A DNA stretch of 64,000 nucleotides from Peribacillus frigoritolerans (GTDB taxonomy: Bacteria; Bacillota; Bacilli; Bacillales; DSM-1321). The DNA lies in the NCBI RefSeq assembly GCF_040250305.1, contig NZ_CP158190.1, positions 1,148,001 to 1,212,000 on the forward strand. The letters run 5' to 3'. Positions 35,902 to 44,688 of this stretch are shown here, one piece after another. The notes under the pieces are model-generated. The model made no database searches, was not told the DNA's origin, and worked only from the letters and a program-made list of their open reading frames with translations. Position 1 is the first letter of the stretch, and each line of letters starts with the position of its first letter. Made by a program: the position numbers and the translations under genes.

Positions 35902-37419
35902 ATGGTTAGAGTACAAGAGGCAGCATTTGAAAAAGCGGAAATGAAGCGTGATTATTATCATCTGATCATTAATGGAGAAAGAGTGGAAAGCTCGGATGGT
36001 TCCACGATTGATGCGTATAATCCTGCAACTGGTGAAATCATTGCCAAGGTTGCAAAGGCGACCAAGGAAGATGCAGAAAAGGCTGTTCAAGCTGCACGTG
36101 AAGCATTTGATAACGGGAAATGGAAGAGGACTCCGATTAACAAACGGTCTCGTGTTTTGAACAAAATTGCAGCGATCATGCGTTCACGCTTTAATGAATT
36201 GGTAGAATTGGAGGTCCTGAACAGCGGCAAATCCATCTCTGCAGCGCAAGGCCAAGTCATGCAGGCAATTGAAGATTTCGAGTTTTATGCAGGCGCTTTA
36301 GTTGCACACCGCGGATCTGTCAATAATGTTCCTGGTCAATTCCATAACTATACGGAAAAAGAGCCAGTAGGTGTTTGTGCTCAAATCATCCCTTGGAATT
36401 ACCCTATGATGATGGCAGCGTGGAAAATTGCACCTGCAATTGCAGTCGGCTGTTCGGTCATTGTTAAACCAGCTTCGTTAACGCCGCTGACTGCCATTGT
36501 ATTAGGGGAAATCTGTTTAGAAGCTGGTGTTCCTTCCGGCGTGGTCAATATCATTCCAGGACCTGGATCTGACGTAGGGAATTACCTTGTCGAACATCCG
36601 AAAGTGAATAAGGTGGCCTTCACGGGTTCTACGCCAATCGGCAGGGATCTCATGGGCAAAGCTTCACAGACATTAAAAAGGGTGACATTGGAGCTTGGCG
36701 GTAAGTCCCCTAATATTGTTTTTGAGGATGCAGACCTTGAAGCGGCTATCGATGGATCATTATATGGCATTTTCTACAATACTGGGCAGTCTTGCGAAGC
36801 TAGATCCCGTTTATACGTTCACGAAGACATATATGATGAGTTCGTTGCCAGATTCGTAGAAAAAACGAAAAAATTGAAATTGGGCAATCCGCTCGATAAA
36901 GAAACACACGTCGGTGCAGTCATAGATCAAGGGCAATTGGATGTCATCGACAATTATGTACAATCTGCCATTACTGATGGAGCGAAAATCCTCACAGGAG
37001 GAAAGCCAGCGGTCATCGAAGGTTTCGAAAACGGTTATTGGTATGAGCCGACGGTCATAGCGAATGTCAATCATGATATGGATGTTGTGAAAGAGGAAAT
37101 ATTCGGGCCGGTCGTTGTCATAATGAAATTCAAAGATGAAAAAGAAGCCGTGAGACTCGCGAATGATACGGAATTCGGTTTAGGTTCAGCCCTCTGGACA
37201 AAAGACGGCGGGCGTGCGACTAGAGTGGCCAATCAAATAGAAGCGGGAATCGTCATGGTGAATTGCCCATTCTCCGCATTTCCTGGAACACCTTTCGGAG
37301 GGTATAAGCAATCAGGATTCGGCAGGGAACTTTGTATTGAGACACTTGATCTTTATACAGAAACGAAAAGCATCATTTCCTATCATGGAAGCCGTCCCTT
37401 AAATCCCTTTGGAATTTAA
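35902..37419 (+). CDS. Aldehyde dehydrogenase (candidate ring-cleavage semialdehyde dehydrogenase)
   Basis: This 505-residue NAD(P)-dependent aldehyde dehydrogenase has the family's key motifs: IIPWNYPMMMAAWK near residue 165, GFTG-like AFTGSTPIGRDLM, the general base in LELGGKSPNIV, and the catalytic cysteine in GQSCEARSR. The C-terminal FGGYKQSGFGRE is also typical. In E. coli, PaaZ joins a hydratase domain to an aldehyde dehydrogenase to open the ring and oxidise the semialdehyde. Here only the dehydrogenase half is present, so it may serve that second step. A 120-base gap follows before paaH. Confidence 0.85.
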   Translation: MVRVQEAAFEKAEMKRDYYHLIINGERVESSDGSTIDAYNPATGEIIAKVAKATKEDAEKAVQAAREAFDNGKWKRTPINKRSRVLNKIAAIMRSRFNELVELEVLNSGKSISAAQGQVMQAIEDFEFYAGALVAHRGSVNNVPGQFHNYTEKEPVGVCAQIIPWNYPMMMAAWKIAPAIAVGCSVIVKPASLTPLTAIVLGEICLEAGVPSGVVNIIPGPGSDVGNYLVEHPKVNKVAFTGSTPIGRDLMGKASQTLKRVTLELGGKSPNIVFEDADLEAAIDGSLYGIFYNTGQSCEARSRLYVHEDIYDEFVARFVEKTKKLKLGNPLDKETHVGAVIDQGQLDVIDNYVQSAITDGAKILTGGKPAVIEGFENGYWYEPTVIANVNHDMDVVKEEIFGPVVVIMKFKDEKEAVRLANDTEFGLGSALWTKDGGRATRVANQIEAGIVMVNCPFSAFPGTPFGGYKQSGFGRELCIETLDLYTETKSIISYHGSRPLNPFGI

Positions 37420-37539
37420 TAAAACATAAAATAGGCGGCTGGCTGAACGGTATGTCGGAAAAGTAATTCAAGTATGAATGAATGCTGATCTGATTCATCC
37501 GCAGCCAGCTCTATTTATTTTTGAAGGAGGAATGAACGA

Positions 37540-38412
37540 ATGATTAGAAATCTAGTGATTGTCGGATCTGGTGTCATGGGCAGGGGAATAGCTTATGTAG
37601 GAGCAACAGGAGGCTTTAATGTAGTACTGGTGGATGTGAATCAGGATGCTTTGGAAAGTGCAAGAAACGAGATAGATGCCATATTCGAGAAGGGTGTGCG
37701 CTACCAAAAAATCACCCAGGAAGAAGCGGCAGCTGCAAAAAGCAGATTTTCCTATTCTTCCAATTTGAAAGAATCAGCAGCATATGCCGACTTGATCATA
37801 GAGGCAGTTCCGGAAAAGGCGGAAATAAAGAGGGCAGTCTTCGAAACGATTGAAGTCCATGCAAAAGAAGACTGTTATTTTGCAACCAATACGTCCACGA
37901 TGAGCCCGACGGAAATTGGTTCTTATGGAAAACGTCCCGAAAAAACGATTGCCATGCATTTTTTCAATCCTGTACAAAAGATGCCGCTCGTTGAAATTGT
38001 ACGTGGTCTTGAAACCAGCGATGAAACGGCCGCCGTAATAAAAGAGGTAGCCGGAAAAATGGGAAAAGAAACAGTGGTCATAAATGAATTCCCTGGGTTT
38101 GTTACCAGCAGGATCAGCTGTTTGGTAGGAAATGAAGCGTTCTTTATGCTTCAAGAAGGTTTAGGCACACCAGAGGAAATCGATAAGGCAATAAAGTTAG
38201 GGTTGAATTACCCAATGGGACCATTTGAGCTAGGTGATTTGGTGGGACTGGATGCCCGTTTGAATAATTTAAAATACTTACATAGTAAGCTTGGTGAGAA
38301 ATACCGCCCGGCTCCCCTCCTTGAACAGTATGTTAAAGCTGGCAGGCTCGGCCGTAAGTCAGGTAAAGGTGTGTACGATTATACAAAAGACGGCGAGCTG
38401 GTGAGGAAATGA
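37540..38412 (+). CDS. paaH: 3-hydroxyacyl-CoA dehydrogenase
   Basis: This 290-residue enzyme oxidises a 3-hydroxyacyl-CoA, in this pathway 3-hydroxyadipyl-CoA to 3-oxoadipyl-CoA. It has the NAD-binding GSGVMGRGIAYV motif at the start, ATNTSTMSPTEIG, the catalytic histidine in AMHFFNPVQKMPLVEIV, and the FVTSRISC and NYPMGPFELGDLVG segments. It is a single-copy, short form like B. subtilis MmgB, whereas E. coli PaaH (about 475 residues) carries a duplicated C-terminal domain. It overlaps the thiolase gene by four bases. A possible long-stem hairpin lies in the 120 bases before it. Confidence 0.92.
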   Translation: MIRNLVIVGSGVMGRGIAYVGATGGFNVVLVDVNQDALESARNEIDAIFEKGVRYQKITQEEAAAAKSRFSYSSNLKESAAYADLIIEAVPEKAEIKRAVFETIEVHAKEDCYFATNTSTMSPTEIGSYGKRPEKTIAMHFFNPVQKMPLVEIVRGLETSDETAAVIKEVAGKMGKETVVINEFPGFVTSRISCLVGNEAFFMLQEGLGTPEEIDKAIKLGLNYPMGPFELGDLVGLDARLNNLKYLHSKLGEKYRPAPLLEQYVKAGRLGRKSGKGVYDYTKDGELVRK

Positions 38413-39617
38413 AGGATGTTGTGATCATTGATGCTGTGAGAACACCAATCGGAAGATATAAAGGCGCTTTGAAAAGCGTTAGACCGGATGACCTCGGTGC
38501 AATTGTAATCAAGGCGCTGACCGATCGCAATCCAGAGCTGCCGCCTGATCAAATTGAGGATGTCATTTTCGGGAATGCAAATCAAGCTGGGGAGGATAAT
38601 CGCGATGTGGCCCGGATGTCCGCCCTTTTAGCTGGTCTTCCGGTAAATGTAGGTGGAACGACAATAAATCGTTTATGTGGCTCCGGATTGGATGCCGTCA
38701 TGTACGCTGCACGCTCCATTGCAGTTGGTGAAGGCGATATTTATATCGCAGGCGGTACTGAAAGCATGACAAGGGCGCCGTACGTCATGGCCAAACCTGA
38801 GAGTGAATTTCCGCGGGGTTCAATGGAGCTTCAGGATACAACGATTGGATGGCGTTTCACGAATGAGAAACTTAAAGAAATGTATGGTGCGGATTCCATG
38901 CCTCAAACGGCTGAAAACGTCGCCCTGCGTTTTTCGGTTTCAAGGGAGGACCAAGATCAATTCGCGTATCAAAGCCAGCAAAGAGCGAAAAAAGCAGTGG
39001 AAAATGAGCGTTTCATTAATGAAATCGTACCTGTTCGATATACAGATCGTAAAGGGAATGAGGTCATTATCGAGAAGGATGAACACCCTCGTCCTGACAC
39101 GACCATCGAAAAGTTGGAAAAACTCAAACCAATCTTTAAAGGCGGCACTGTAACGGCCGGTAATGCTTCAGGTGTAAATGATGGAGCCTCGGCATTACTT
39201 TTGATGAGTGCAGAAAAAGCACGGGAGCTTGGATTGAAGCCACTGGCCAAATATGTTGTAGGGGCGGTAGCGGGTTTGGAACCGTCCATTATGGGCCTTG
39301 GTCCGATCCATGCCACTAAAAAGGCATTGGAGAGGGCAAGCTTGGCGATTGAAGACATCGGGCTAGTGGAATTGAATGAAGCATTCGCTTCCCAATCCTT
39401 GGAGTGCATCCGCCAGTTGAAATTGGATCAGGGGAAAGTGAATGTCAACGGCGGAGCAATAGCGTTTGGCCATCCGCTCGGTGCAAGCGGGGCGCGTATT
39501 TTAACAACACTTGTCCACGAAATGAAAAAGCGGAAAGTACGCTATGGTCTTGCGACGATGTGTGTAGGCGTTGGCCAAGGCATATCCGCCATTATAGAAA
39601 ATATCGAAACAAATTAA
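38409..39617 (+). CDS. paaJ: 3-oxoadipyl-CoA/acetyl-CoA thiolase
   Basis: This 402-residue thiolase cleaves 3-oxoadipyl-CoA with CoA to succinyl-CoA and acetyl-CoA, and by family can also act on 3-oxo-dehydrosuberyl-CoA. The nucleophilic cysteine is in [11 protein letters not shown], the histidine in [16 protein letters not shown], and the second cysteine in TMCVGVGQG near the end. Length and the [14 protein letters not shown] segment are typical of PaaJ-like enzymes. It overlaps paaH by four bases and is 14 bases before another crotonase gene. The specific acyl substrate is inferred from the cluster. Confidence 0.92.
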   Translation: MKDVVIIDAVRTPIGRYKGALKSVRPDDLGAIVIKALTDRNPELPPDQIEDVIFGNANQAGEDNRDVARMSALLAGLPVNVGGTTINRLCGSGLDAVMYAARSIAVGEGDIYIAGGTESMTRAPYVMAKPESEFPRGSMELQDTTIGWRFTNEKLKEMYGADSMPQTAENVALRFSVSREDQDQFAYQSQQRAKKAVENERFINEIVPVRYTDRKGNEVIIEKDEHPRPDTTIEKLEKLKPIFKGGTVTAGNASGVNDGASALLLMSAEKARELGLKPLAKYVVGAVAGLEPSIMGLGPIHATKKALERASLAIEDIGLVELNEAFASQSLECIRQLKLDQGKVNVNGGAIAFGHPLGASGARILTTLVHEMKKRKVRYGLATMCVGVGQGISAIIENIETN

Positions 39618-39630
39618 GGGGAGGAGACTC

Positions 39631-40407
39631 ATGTCCAAGGTTATTTATGAAGTGATAAATCAAATCGGTTATATAACAGTGAATCGGCCCGACGTATTGA
39701 ACTGCTTCGACTATGAGACACTTTGTGAACTTCAGGAAGTCATCGATGCAGTTTTTTATGACGGCGATATCCGTGTCGTCATTTTCACCGGTGCTGGGGA
39801 AAAAGCATTCAGCGCGGGAGCGGATTTGAAAGAAAGAAAGTCTTTGAATGATGCGGAAGTAAGAAGGAACGTTAAGGCGATTCGTGATGTTTTTAATAGT
39901 ATCGCAGGGCTTCCGCAGCCAACCATAGCTGCCGTCAATGGATATGCATTGGGGGGAGGATTTGAATGGCTGCTTTCATGTGACTTTGCAATTGCTGCCG
40001 AAGGTGTTTCTTTGGGGCTCACTGAAACTAGCTGGGCCATTATTCCTGGGGCAGGCGGTACACAGCGGCTGCCGAGATTGATTGGAGAAATGAAAGCGAA
40101 GGAATTGATCTTCACCGCTAAAAAATTGACTGCAGAAGAGGCATATCAATTAGGGATCCTTTTGAAGGTCGTGCCAAGGGATCAACTAATGTCAGCTTGT
40201 GGAGAATTGGCAGCCAATATCATGAAAAACGGGCCGATTGCAGTCAAACAAGCCAAATATGCGATTGACCAAGGAATGAATACGGACTTGCAAACCGGAA
40301 TGGCCATAGAAGGAAAAGCCTATGAATTGACCATCCCGACTCAAGACAGATCGGAAGCGCTCCTGGCATTTAGTGAACGGAGAAAAGCACGATTTACTGG
40401 TGAATAA
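39631..40407 (+). CDS. paaF: Enoyl-CoA hydratase, candidate PaaF
   Basis: This 258-residue crotonase-fold enzyme is the third in the cluster. It has FSAGADLKERKS, YALGGGFEWLLSCDF and IIPGAGGTQRLPRLIG, the last carrying the second acid residue region of true hydratases. This and its position after paaJ suggest PaaF, which hydrates 2,3-dehydroadipyl-CoA before PaaH. The first crotonase at 34318 is similar, so which of them acts as PaaF is uncertain. GGGGAGGAG precedes the ATG. It is the last enzyme gene before paaX, with a 76-base gap. Confidence 0.8.
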   Translation: MSKVIYEVINQIGYITVNRPDVLNCFDYETLCELQEVIDAVFYDGDIRVVIFTGAGEKAFSAGADLKERKSLNDAEVRRNVKAIRDVFNSIAGLPQPTIAAVNGYALGGGFEWLLSCDFAIAAEGVSLGLTETSWAIIPGAGGTQRLPRLIGEMKAKELIFTAKKLTAEEAYQLGILLKVVPRDQLMSACGELAANIMKNGPIAVKQAKYAIDQGMNTDLQTGMAIEGKAYELTIPTQDRSEALLAFSERRKARFTGE

Positions 40408-40483
40408 TATTGCGCTTTCATTTAAAAAAGATATAATAATTATTATGTCTTCCGTGTGAAAATAGTAACAATGTCAGGACGAG

Positions 40484-41374
40484 GTGAGAAAGATAGGTAC
40501 TAATACACAATCCATGATTTTTACGATATACGGCGATTATATCCGTAACTATGGAAGTAAAATCTGGATAGGCAGTTTAATTCGTTTGTTAAAGGAATTC
40601 GGCCATAATGAGCAGGGCGTTCGTGTAGCCGTTTCACGAATGGTCAAGCAAGGTTGGATTCAATCAGAGAAGCAGGGAAATAAAAGCTATTACTTTTTGA
40701 CTGATCGCGGTGTGCAGAGAATGGATGAAGCGGCCAACCGCATATATAAGATGAAACCGAATGAATGGGACGGTAAATGGCGTATCTTAATGTACACGAT
40801 CCCTGAAGATAAGCGGCAATTACGGGATGATCTCCGTAAAGAATTATTATGGAGCGGGTTTGGCAGCTTTTCAAGTGGTTGCTGGATTTCCCCTAATGAT
40901 TTGGAGAAACAAATCAATCGCTTGATCGAGAAATATGACATAGATGAATATGTTGATTTTTTCATTTCGGAGTACAAAGGTCCAAAGGAAAATCAATCGC
41001 TTGTCGAGAAGAGCTGGCATTTAGAAGAGATTGAAAGTAAATATGAAGAATTCATCGAGAAATACAGCAAACAATTCATCGTTCATCAAAGCATCATTAG
41101 CAGGGGCGAAATGTCCGATGCTGATTGTTTTGTGGAACGAACGAATTTGGTGCATGAATACCGTAAATTTTTATTTATCGATCCGGGCCTGCCAAAGGAA
41201 CTTCTGCCTTCAAAGTGGAATGGGAATCATGCTGCTCTTTTATTTAGCCAGTATTATCAAGTCTTGGCTGAACCAGCAAGCCGTTTCTTTGAAAGCGTAT
41301 TTCAGGAAAACAATGATTTATGCCGGAAAGACGAAACCTATAATGCCAAGGACCATCCACTGATCATTAAGTGA
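40484..41374 (+). CDS. paaX: PaaX-type transcriptional repressor
   Basis: This 296-residue regulator matches PaaX. Known family members repress paa genes and release DNA on binding phenylacetyl-CoA. It has an N-terminal winged helix (IGSLIRLLKEFGHNEQGVR, then VAVSRMVKQGWIQSEK) and a C-terminal domain with WDGKWRILMYTIPEDKR. The GTG start lies close after AGGACGAG; a start further downstream at the ATG in QSMIFTIYG would remove nine residues. It follows paaF with 76 bases containing the palindrome ATAATAATTATTAT, a possible autoregulatory site. A perfect terminator ends the paa transcript. Confidence 0.92.
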   Translation: MRKIGTNTQSMIFTIYGDYIRNYGSKIWIGSLIRLLKEFGHNEQGVRVAVSRMVKQGWIQSEKQGNKSYYFLTDRGVQRMDEAANRIYKMKPNEWDGKWRILMYTIPEDKRQLRDDLRKELLWSGFGSFSSGCWISPNDLEKQINRLIEKYDIDEYVDFFISEYKGPKENQSLVEKSWHLEEIESKYEEFIEKYSKQFIVHQSIISRGEMSDADCFVERTNLVHEYRKFLFIDPGLPKELLPSKWNGNHAALLFSQYYQVLAEPASRFFESVFQENNDLCRKDETYNAKDHPLIIK

Positions 41375-41421
41375 AAAAGAGCCTCGGCCAGTCGCTAATG
41401 ACGACTTGCCGAGGCTCTTTT
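41375..41421. terminator. Bidirectional terminator after paaX
   Basis: AAAAGAGCCTCGGC and GCCGAGGCTCTTTT pair perfectly across a 19-base loop that itself holds AGTCG/CGACT. It serves paaX and the convergent gene at 41452. Confidence 0.9.
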
Positions 41422-41451
41422 CACATTATCATTTTCGACTCTTGCTTTTAC

Positions 41452-41964
41452 TTAATCAAGTATCCCTTTGAAGTCTTTTCCTTTTTGAACATATGTATCG
41501 ATTGAAAGTTGGATCAATTCAAGATCTTTATCATTCAATCTGCGAACCACTTTCCCCGGGGAACCAATAACCAGTGAACGTGGGGGGATGATTTTGCCAG
41601 AGGAAATCAATGTGTTCGCTCCGACGATGCATTCTTCGCCGATCTCTACATTATCCAATATCGTTGATCCCATACCGATAATGGAGCGTTTGCCTATTTT
41701 ACAGCCATGCAGGATGACATTGTGACCAACCGTCACTTCGTCTTCAATGACAACTGGGCATCCTTCAAATAAATGAATGGTTGAATTATCTTGAATACTG
41801 CATTTTTCTCCTATTGTAATTGAATCTTCATCACCGCGCAGTACGGAATTAAACCAAATGGTCGAGTCTTTCCCGATCGAAACATCACCGATTAAATGAG
41901 CGCCGGGTGCCACGAAAACAGTATCATCAATGGATGGTTTTTTATTATTGTACAGAATAATCAT
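41452..41964 (-). CDS. Gamma-carbonic anhydrase-like hexapeptide-repeat protein, PaaY-like
   Basis: This 170-residue protein is a left-handed beta-helix of hexapeptide repeats (IGDVSIG, ITIGEKCSIQ, VTVGHNVILHG, IIGMGSTIL). Three zinc-ligand histidines are in the positions expected of gamma-carbonic anhydrases: His64, His81 and His86. In other bacteria PaaY, with this fold, sits beside paaX and acts as a thioesterase on inhibitory CoA adducts of the pathway. Its position next to paaX here supports a PaaY role, but similar YtoA-type proteins exist outside such clusters. It is convergent with paaX. Confidence 0.85.
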   Translation of the reverse strand: MIILYNNKKPSIDDTVFVAPGAHLIGDVSIGKDSTIWFNSVLRGDEDSITIGEKCSIQDNSTIHLFEGCPVVIEDEVTVGHNVILHGCKIGKRSIIGMGSTILDNVEIGEECIVGANTLISSGKIIPPRSLVIGSPGKVVRRLNDKDLELIQLSIDTYVQKGKDFKGILD

Positions 41965-42044
41965 AGTCTCGCTCCTTTTTGAAAAGTCAGAATTGTTTTT
42001 CTAATGAATATAGTATAACATTAAATTGACAGGGAGGGATGAAA

Positions 42045-43010
42045 GTGAAATATATTTGTGAACTTTTTGCGATAAAATATCCCATTATACAAGGCGGCAT
42101 GGGGAATATAAGCAATGCAAGTCTTGCGGCTGCAGTATCCAATGCAGGAGGACTTGGGACAATAGGGTGCGGTACCATGAATCCTGAACAGGTGGAAGCC
42201 ATCATTCTCGAAACCAAAGATAAAACCAATAACAATTTCGCGTTGAACATTCCAATAAATGTTAGTCCATATACAGATGAGTTAGTGAATCTTGTCCTGA
42301 AGCATGAAATACCTGTAGTTTCCTTATCTGCAGGAAATCCTGCCCCTTTCATTCCGCTATTGCAAAAAAAGAATATAAAAGTGATTGCCATCGTTGCGTC
42401 GGTCAAGCACGCGCAAAAAGCGCAAGCTGCAGGGGCTGATGTGTTGGTCGCAGAAGGGTTTGAAGCGGCCGGGATCAATTCGAACCTGGAAATGACGACC
42501 TTTACACTCATTCCGCAAATCAGCAAGCATGTGACGCTCCCGGTTTTGGCAGCTGGCGGAATAGGCAATGGACGGGGTTTGGCAGCGGCATTGATGCTGG
42601 GGGCTTCAGGAGTCCAATTGGGAACCAGGCTGATCGCTACACAAGAGGCACCGTTCCATCCGTCATATAAACAGAAACTGATCGAAGCTATGGGCAATGA
42701 TACGGTAATTTTGGGCAGAACGTTTGGCCAGGTCAGAAGGGTATTGAAGGACCCATATACCGAGAAAGTCCTGGATTTGGAAAAACAGGGGCTGTCTCCT
42801 GTGAATTATCGTGAAATGACCTCTGAGGTCCATCATATTAATGGCGCGATGAACGGGGATGTTAACAATGGTTTTATGAACAGCGGCCAGGTTGCCGGAT
42901 TGATTGACGATATACCCACGGTAAAAGAATTACTTGATGGCATGATGAAAGATGCAAAAAAACAAATGGAAGATGGATTGAGGAGGCTCTCTGCCCCTTT
43001 TATGATTTGA
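42045..43010 (+). CDS. FMN-dependent nitronate monooxygenase / enoyl reductase (FabK-like) family protein
   Basis: This protein of about 321 residues is a TIM-barrel FMN enzyme of the 2-nitropropane dioxygenase/FabK group. It shows KYPIIQGGMGNIS at the start, GLGTIGCGTM, the flavin-phosphate region LAAGGIGNGRGLAAAL and GASGVQLGTR. Members oxidise nitronates or reduce enoyl-ACP; the two cannot be separated here. The GTG at 42045 is preferred because GGGAGGG is seven bases upstream, whereas an ATG at 42039 is too close to it. It diverges from the PaaY-like gene and is probably outside the paa operon. Confidence 0.85.
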   Translation: MKYICELFAIKYPIIQGGMGNISNASLAAAVSNAGGLGTIGCGTMNPEQVEAIILETKDKTNNNFALNIPINVSPYTDELVNLVLKHEIPVVSLSAGNPAPFIPLLQKKNIKVIAIVASVKHAQKAQAAGADVLVAEGFEAAGINSNLEMTTFTLIPQISKHVTLPVLAAGGIGNGRGLAAALMLGASGVQLGTRLIATQEAPFHPSYKQKLIEAMGNDTVILGRTFGQVRRVLKDPYTEKVLDLEKQGLSPVNYREMTSEVHHINGAMNGDVNNGFMNSGQVAGLIDDIPTVKELLDGMMKDAKKQMEDGLRRLSAPFMI

Positions 43011-43105
43011 GAGCGGGGTACCGATATTCATTTCTAATGGATTATATGTAATAAGGAAAATTCTATGGAATACAAAGACAAAAACTAATAGTTAATTCAT
43101 AACAA

Positions 43106-43133
43106 AGAAGGCGCCATGATCAGGCGCCTTTTT
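43106..43133. terminator. Bidirectional terminator
   Basis: AAGGCGCC and GGCGCCTT pair around ATGATCA and are followed by T residues. It lies between the flavin enzyme gene and the minus-strand YjcZ-type gene, whose stop is 15 bases away. Confidence 0.85.
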
Positions 43134-43147
43134 GATTTATGTCATTA

Positions 43148-43291
43148 TTAGCAGCATCCACCGAAGCCGCCGCCGAATCCCCAACTGCATCCAATGATGA
43201 TCAACAAGATGAATAATACGATCAGCAATGCGAATCCGTTATCGAAACCGCCGTGGCTGCCTCCACAACATTCGTTACCATTTCCACCCAT
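43148..43291 (-). CDS. YjcZ-family sporulation peptide
   Basis: This 47-residue peptide has the form of the YjcZ family: a short glycine-, cysteine- and histidine-rich head (MGGNGNECCGGSHGG), one hydrophobic helix (about residues 20-34, ALLIVLFILLIII) and a GFGGGFGGCC tail. GGAGGAAAT precedes its start. In B. subtilis members such as YjcZ are made during sporulation and lie in the spore coat or membrane; the exact role is unknown. It is transcribed alone on the minus strand, with a shared terminator. Its presence supports a spore-forming host. Confidence 0.88.
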   Translation of the reverse strand: MGGNGNECCGGSHGGFDNGFALLIVLFILLIIIGCSWGFGGGFGGCC

Positions 43292-43507
43292 TTGATTTCC
43301 TCCTCATACATATTATGAATTACATACCTAGCAAAACATCTTTACCGGGAATACTTCATACTATGTATTCTAGGCCGAAGTGTTTGCTTATTCATAAAAA
43401 ATGGGCGTAGGCAAAATCAAGGGAATAAGCCCGAATATTTTTTTGATTTTGTTTTAAATGTTATAATATACCATGTGGATTGTGGGGGAAGGGAGCTGAA
43501 CTAACTC

Positions 43508-44251
43508 ATGAAAGTTGCCATTATAACGGATGTGCATGGTAATGCTTCAGCGTTGAAAGCCGTTCTTAGGGATATTGATCAAAGGGAAGATATAGATCGT
43601 CTCTATTGTTTGGGAGATATGGTCGGGATTGGCCCGGAAACTAATGAAGTCCTTGAACTTTTATTTTCAAGAAATGATTTATCGATGATAACTGGAAATC
43701 ATGATGAAGCTGTCCTGGCCATCGTTAACGGGGAGCCTCATCCGGACGGTCATATTCATGTTAAGGAGCATCATGAATGGATAGCTGAAAGGATGCATTG
43801 GAAATTCATAAATGAATTGGAAAAATTGCCTCGAACCATACATCATATCATTAATGATCACTCCGTTTACTTCACCCATTATCACATGGAATCGAAGAAA
43901 TTGGATGAGCACATAAGCCAAAATCCATTTAGTAAAATCGTTGAACCGAGTTTAAATAACTTAGAAACGCTTTTCAAAGATCAGCATCACGATTTAATAG
44001 GATTTGGACATCATCATCCTATCCACCTTTTTAAAAATGACCGAACGATATTCCTGAACCCTGGTTCTCTTGGCTGTAATGGTGAACCAGTTGCTCCTTA
44101 TGCGATTGTTGCGATTGAAAATACCGGTATTCAGGTAAAGCTTGAAAAAGTCGCCTATGATAATACATCGTTCCTGTCATCGTATCAAAGCTTACAAGTC
44201 CCAGAGCATGAATTCATTATACGTGCCTTCCATGGCGGCCAGCAGGTCTAG
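43508..44251 (+). CDS. Metallophosphoesterase (YfcE-type calcineurin-like)
   Basis: This 247-residue protein has the standard metallophosphoesterase motifs in order: TDVHGN at the start, LGDMVGIGP, TGNHD, a middle THYH segment, and GHHHPI with LNPGSLG at the end. It likely hydrolyses a phosphodiester or phosphomonoester in the cytoplasm; small bacterial relatives range from YfcE-type phosphodiesterases to diadenosine tetraphosphatases. No signal peptide is present. A GGGAAGGGAGC site precedes its ATG. It is followed after 98 bases by a small gene of unknown role. Substrate cannot be deduced. Confidence 0.88.
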   Translation: MKVAIITDVHGNASALKAVLRDIDQREDIDRLYCLGDMVGIGPETNEVLELLFSRNDLSMITGNHDEAVLAIVNGEPHPDGHIHVKEHHEWIAERMHWKFINELEKLPRTIHHIINDHSVYFTHYHMESKKLDEHISQNPFSKIVEPSLNNLETLFKDQHHDLIGFGHHHPIHLFKNDRTIFLNPGSLGCNGEPVAPYAIVAIENTGIQVKLEKVAYDNTSFLSSYQSLQVPEHEFIIRAFHGGQQV

Positions 44252-44349
44252 GACGTTTAAAAAAGATGAAGTATGGGGAAATGTTGAGCATAAAGGTACA
44301 TGCCTGTGGATACGATAATAGGCAAACTCAACGAAGGTGGAGGTAGGTC

Positions 44350-44481
44350 ATGAAGGAAAAGGAACAGGTGGTAAACCAAGAGCAGGAAGAGATGGAACGG
44401 CACAGTTTTGTCTGTAATGATGAATTGTTCAATAAGGATCTGTACGCCATTGTCGATGATACGATGCAAGAGGAAGGATAA
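44350..44481 (+). CDS. 43-residue acidic protein of unknown function
   Basis: This frame encodes 43 residues behind a very good GGAGGTAGGTC site. The product is acidic and hydrophilic, beginning MKEKEQVVNQEQEEMERHSF and continuing with VCNDELFNKDLYAIVDDTMQ. It has no membrane segment. A terminator follows six bases after the stop, which supports a real, short gene. It may be co-transcribed with the phosphoesterase gene upstream. I do not recognise the family. Confidence 0.7.
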   Translation: MKEKEQVVNQEQEEMERHSFVCNDELFNKDLYAIVDDTMQEEG

Positions 44482-44487
44482 ACGGGA

Positions 44488-44520
44488 AAACGCTGCAGGT
44501 AATGTCTGTAGCGTTTATTT
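44488..44520 (+). terminator. Terminator after the 43-residue gene
   Basis: AAACGCTGCAG pairs with CTGTAGCGTTT (one wobble) and is followed by ATTTTTA. Confidence 0.75.
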
Positions 44521-44688
44521 TTACGTTGAAATGGCTGAAGCCAGAATTTTGGATTTCCGTAAAAGATCACGTCCTCCTGATTCCATCACTCGTTTTACAG
44601 CCAGTGAATCCCGGAAGTGAATCATTTGAAACCATTCTGGATTTATCCCATACTATATATAAGTTTCAAATCCGAGAGGAGGGATGGC

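Noticed and set aside
41285..41305. cre-like word TGAAAGCGTATTTCA
   Set aside because: It has an extra base relative to the CcpA site and lies inside the paaX coding region.
41987..42697. 236-residue minus-strand open frame
   Set aside because: It is the shadow of the FMN enzyme gene, which has clear family motifs.
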